From Deltaproteobacteria bacterium (GTDB lineage Bacteria; Myxococcota_A; UBA796; UBA2385): 64,000 nt of DNA. Of this stretch, positions 61,140-64,000 are shown in pieces. A program made the position numbers and the translations under genes. The stretch lies in assembly GCA_016792625.1 (NCBI GenBank), contig JAEUKK010000061.1, positions 30,380 to 94,379 on the forward strand. Direction: 5' to 3'. The notes below the pieces were generated by a model, which had not been told where the DNA came from, did no database searches, and was given only the letters and a program-made list of their open reading frames with translations. The first letter of the stretch is position 1. Each line of letters begins with the position of its first letter.

Positions 61140-62756
61140 ATGAACGCCACGCCCCTCGCCCCGAGCCCCCTCGCCCGCGCCGCGAACCACCGGGTGGCGC
61201 GGATGGCGGCCCGCGCCCGCGCCGACGGCCCCCGCGTGGCCCTGCTCTCGACGTGGGACGTCGAGAACAACGCCGTGCGCATCCTCGCCGCGACGCTGCG
61301 TGCGTCGGGCCACCACGTGGTCGAGATCTACTTTAAAGACTGGATCAGCAACCACCTCGATCCGGCCAGCGACCTCGAGCTGCAGACCCTGCTGCGGGTG
61401 CTGCGCCGCGAGCAGGTCAACCTGCTGGCCATCAGCATCCGGGCCAGCGCCTATGCGCAGCAGGCCGCGGTGATCACCCGTTTTGTGCAAGACGAGGCCG
61501 ATCTGGCGGTGCTGTGGGGCGGCATGCACCCCACGCTCAAGGGCCAAGAGTGCCTTGAGATCGCTGATCTCATCTTGCAGGGCGAGGGTGAGCTGGCGCT
61601 GGCCGAGCTCTGCGACCGGCTGCGCGACGGCCACGACGAGCTGGTCGAGACCCAGAACGTGGGCTGGCAGCTCGGCCCCAACCAGACCCGCTCCAACGCC
61701 TTGCGGCCGCTGATCGCTGATCTCGACGCGCTCCGCTGGCGCGACTACGAGACCCACGCCCACAAGTACTTCATCTCGGGGGGCACCTACTTTGAGGGCG
61801 ACCCCATGCACGGCGACCCCGTCTTCCAGATGATGGGCAGCCGCGGCTGCATTTACAAATGCAGCTACTGCTACAACTCCACCTACAAAAAAGACGTCTA
61901 TCCGGGCCAAAAATGGTTCCGCGTGCGCTCACCTGAGAGCATGGTGGCCGAGATCCGCCACGCGCAGACCCACTGGAACATGAAGCGCATCCGCTTCGAC
62001 GACGAGGTCTTCAACTTCCAGCTCGACTGGCTCGAAGACTTCTGCGCCCGCTACCCCAAAGAGGTGGGCCTCCCCTTCGAGATCTTCATCGAGCCCAAGC
62101 TCGTCTCTGAAGACCGCATGACCATGCTGCGCGACGCCGGCCTCACCGGCGTCTACATGGGCATCCAGTCCTCTGAGCGGGTCACCGGCCACCTCTACGA
62201 CCGCCGGGTCAAGAACCAGTCCATCTCCGACATCGCGGCGCTCTACCACAAGCTGGGGATTAAGCCGCACTTCCAGCTCATCTTCGACGACCCGGTGAGC
62301 ACTGAAGAAGACAAGAAGGCGCTGTTCGAGATGATCAGCACCTTCCCGCACCCCTACGACCTCTACCTGTTCAGCATGACGGTCTTCCCCGGCTCTGAGC
62401 TGAACAAGAAGCTGATCGAGAACGGGCTCATCAGTGAGTTTGACATCGACGGCTTTGACAACACGCGGGTGTTTTACCAACACCGGGTCAACTTGGCCTA
62501 CCCCCGCCCGGTCGAAGACACCTTCTACATCGCGCTCACCCAGATGTTGAGCAAGCCCTTCGTCCCGAAGTCGATGCTGCGGTTGCTCTCGCGCAGCGAC
62601 TTCCTCAAGCAGCACCCCTGGCCGGTCATCCAGATGGCCAACGCGGCCAACTTCGCCAAGATGGGCGCGCTGGCCGGCCAGATGGCGGTTGAGGGCGAGA
62701 TGACCAAGACCCTGCTGCGCCGCTGGCTCAGCATGGACCGCATCATCACGACCTGA
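61140..62756 (+). CDS. B12-binding domain radical SAM protein
   Basis: 538 residues; ATG at 61140 with GGAG 6 bases upstream. An N-terminal cobalamin-binding Rossmann fold (about 31-165: VALLSTWDVENNAVRILAATLRASGHHVVEIY, then LWGGMHPTLKGQECLE) precedes radical SAM with C237, C241 and C244 (SRGCIYKCSYCYN). The substrate-binding half is long. B12 radical SAM enzymes often methylate unactivated carbons or phosphinates, or build lipids and bacteriochlorophyll rings. The typical axial His of DxHxxG is not obvious (FKDWISNHLDP), so base-off binding may be used. Substrate unknown. Confidence 0.9.
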   Translation: MNATPLAPSPLARAANHRVARMAARARADGPRVALLSTWDVENNAVRILAATLRASGHHVVEIYFKDWISNHLDPASDLELQTLLRVLRREQVNLLAISIRASAYAQQAAVITRFVQDEADLAVLWGGMHPTLKGQECLEIADLILQGEGELALAELCDRLRDGHDELVETQNVGWQLGPNQTRSNALRPLIADLDALRWRDYETHAHKYFISGGTYFEGDPMHGDPVFQMMGSRGCIYKCSYCYNSTYKKDVYPGQKWFRVRSPESMVAEIRHAQTHWNMKRIRFDDEVFNFQLDWLEDFCARYPKEVGLPFEIFIEPKLVSEDRMTMLRDAGLTGVYMGIQSSERVTGHLYDRRVKNQSISDIAALYHKLGIKPHFQLIFDDPVSTEEDKKALFEMISTFPHPYDLYLFSMTVFPGSELNKKLIENGLISEFDIDGFDNTRVFYQHRVNLAYPRPVEDTFYIALTQMLSKPFVPKSMLRLLSRSDFLKQHPWPVIQMANAANFAKMGALAGQMAVEGEMTKTLLRRWLSMDRIITT

Positions 62757-62765
62757 GGCGCCTCA
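62754..62765. other. Palindrome joining two convergent stop codons
   Basis: The 12 bases tgaggcgcctca are a perfect palindrome in which the plus-strand TGA (62754-62756) and the minus-strand TGA (62765-62763) are the two ends. It is too short to make a stable terminator. Possibly chance, since both stops are TGA. Confidence 0.7.
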
Positions 62766-63977
62766 TAAGAAGCGGCTCGGGTGCAGCTGCTTGGGCAGCC
62801 TTGAGGGCCCGCCGCGCAAAAGCCGCTCGGCCACGTCGGTCGCGGCGAGCATCGCCCAGCTCCACGGCCGGCCGTTCCAGCCGCAGAGGGCCTGCTCGGT
62901 CGCCCGGCCGGGCAGGGGGCCGACGATGGGCAGCCCATCGCAGGTGAAGGTGGCGATGGTCGACCAGCGCAGGTCGGGCGGGCGCGCACCCCAGCCCTCA
63001 AAGCGGCCCGCCACCACCGACTGGATCTTCTGATCAACGACCGGCACGCTGATCTCCTCATCGGCCTCCATCACCTCGAGGTGGGGCGTGGCCCAGCGGC
63101 AGCCGCCGCTGATCAGACCGCCCGCGCCATCGGGGCTGGCCCAGGCGTAGGAGAATTGGGCGGTGACCGGCAGGCGGGGCGCGACCAGGCCCGGCGCTGC
63201 CCGGCGGAGCTGCTGCTGCAGCCGCACCGGGTGCAGCTTGTCGAGGAAGAAAGGCTCGACCAAGCCCAGCCGGTGGTCACCCGCCCAGACCACGAGGCTG
63301 GCTTGGATGCGCTGCAGCGGCGCGCCGGGGTGGGCGTGATCGACGAGGTGCAGCACCCGGTGGTCACCTTCGTCGCTGGCTGCCACCACCTCGAGGCCCG
63401 GGCAGAGGGCCGCGCCCGCCGCCGCCGCCCGCTGGGCCAGCGCGCCGATCGCCGCCCGGGGCTGCGTCCGGCCGCCGCGGGGGTCAAAACGCCCGCTGCC
63501 CCAGCCGCGCAGGCCCGCCCGCGCCTCGACCTCGGCGGCGGTCCAGGCGTCGATGGGGTGGTCCCAGGCCTCGAGCAGGGCCCGGCTGGCGGCGAGCTCC
63601 TCCTCCTCCAGCGGCGAGGCGGCGCAGAAGAGGGCGCCGCAGCGCTCCATCAGCCCGTGCTCCTCCAACAGGTCGAGGTTGTCGATGGTGGCGTCAAAGA
63701 GCGCGCGCCCCACCTCCTCGCCGAGGGCCTCGACCAGGCGGCTCGGCGCGTCGGCGAGCCCGGGCAAGCAGAGCCCGGCGGTGCGCGCGCCGCCGCCCAG
63801 GCCCAGATCGGCCCGCCGCTCGATGAGCGCGACGTCGACGCCCTCTTCGGCGAGCAGGGCGGCCACGGCGCAGCCGGCGAGGCCGCCGCCGACCACCACG
63901 ACGTCCGCGCCGGCGGGCGGCGTGCGCGGCGGGGCGAGCAGGGCGGGGCGCGCGGACCAAGCGGTGGGGGTGCTCAC
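62763..63977 (-). CDS. FAD-dependent oxidoreductase (DAO family)
   Basis: 404 residues. DVVVVGGGLAGCAVAALLAEEGVDVALIERR is the FAD Rossmann motif (residues 25-55), and GWNGRPWSWAMLAATDVAERLLRG is the DAO-type end. The middle has GAALCPGLEVV and the product-site region FDPRGGRTQPRAAIGALAQRA (DAO-like DP.gG...P...). It is likely an amine or amino acid oxidase or a glycine-oxidase-like enzyme. Convergent with the B12 radical SAM gene, the stops only 6 bases apart. The right-hand upstream sequence (63978-64000) is cut by the window edge. Confidence 0.88.
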   Translation of the reverse strand: MSTPTAWSARPALLAPPRTPPAGADVVVVGGGLAGCAVAALLAEEGVDVALIERRADLGLGGGARTAGLCLPGLADAPSRLVEALGEEVGRALFDATIDNLDLLEEHGLMERCGALFCAASPLEEEELAASRALLEAWDHPIDAWTAAEVEARAGLRGWGSGRFDPRGGRTQPRAAIGALAQRAAAAGAALCPGLEVVAASDEGDHRVLHLVDHAHPGAPLQRIQASLVVWAGDHRLGLVEPFFLDKLHPVRLQQQLRRAAPGLVAPRLPVTAQFSYAWASPDGAGGLISGGCRWATPHLEVMEADEEISVPVVDQKIQSVVAGRFEGWGARPPDLRWSTIATFTCDGLPIVGPLPGRATEQALCGWNGRPWSWAMLAATDVAERLLRGGPSRLPKQLHPSRFL

Positions 63978-64000
63978 GGGGGGTCTCCGCTGCGCATCTT

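Overview
The window is a very GC-rich (roughly 70%), densely coded bacterial chromosome segment. Gene content points to a Myxococcota-like deltaproteobacterium, probably an environmental lineage. The signs are lipoproteins with Asp/Gly-rich linkers, MopE-type DCDD metal-binding repeats with FG-GAP repeats, a DUF1592/DUF1588 cytochrome-like protein followed by a DUF1552 Tat protein, type III glutamine synthetase, DnaJ-TPR and PilZ-like proteins, and Na+-NQR. The lineage is inferred; no rRNA gene is present to confirm it.

Layout. 1-125 is the tail of an OPT-type transporter. 259-3161 (minus) is a two-gene M16 peptidase operon, one active and one inactive. 3378-5216 is an unrecognised protein with hydrophobic glycine-rich segments. 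5301-10317 is a translationally coupled trio: repeat-rich propeller lipoprotein, DUF1592-type heme-motif protein and DUF1552 Tat protein. 10674-14070 holds an EF-hand lipoprotein and a convergent MopE/FG-GAP lipoprotein. tRNA-Glu and tRNA-Lys lie at 14818-14981, followed by a DnaJ-TPR protein and a Xer recombinase divergent from topA (17573-20737).

20926-30881 (minus) is an information-processing block. In transcription order it reads rimP, nusA, a YlxR-L7Ae fusion, infB, a DUF503 protein, a SPOR protein, a cupin, a LysM protein, dprA and a small ORF. A clear intrinsic terminator (30928-30957) stands just upstream of rimP. 31057-35851 (minus) carries a sugar-kinase-like gene, tldD, pmbA and an exported unknown. 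36185 starts a Pal/OmpA lipoprotein. Type III glutamine synthetase, glucose-6-phosphate isomerase and a MaoC-fold protein follow on the minus strand.

41780-49227 contains an M50-like peptidase, a degenerate receiver/PilZ-like protein, a glycosyltransferase-radical SAM fusion, RNase HI, a cysteine-containing membrane protein, a family 2 glycosyltransferase and RNase HII. After an SseB-like gene comes a complete nqrABCDEF-apbE-nqrM operon (50337-57645). It encodes the sodium pump together with its FMN transferase and its metal-centre maturation factor. A membrane protein and an RmlD-like reductase follow. The right end carries two unknowns, a YkgJ-type cysteine cluster protein, a B12-binding radical SAM protein and a convergent FAD oxidoreductase.

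No insertion sequence, prophage, CRISPR array or rRNA was seen. Most operonic junctions are 1-4 base stop/start overlaps (ATGA or TGATG), so translational coupling is common. The least explained items are the 742-residue glycosyltransferase-radical SAM fusion, the 612-residue protein at 3378, the hairpin in the rimP leader and the perfect inverted repeat at 10472-10510.
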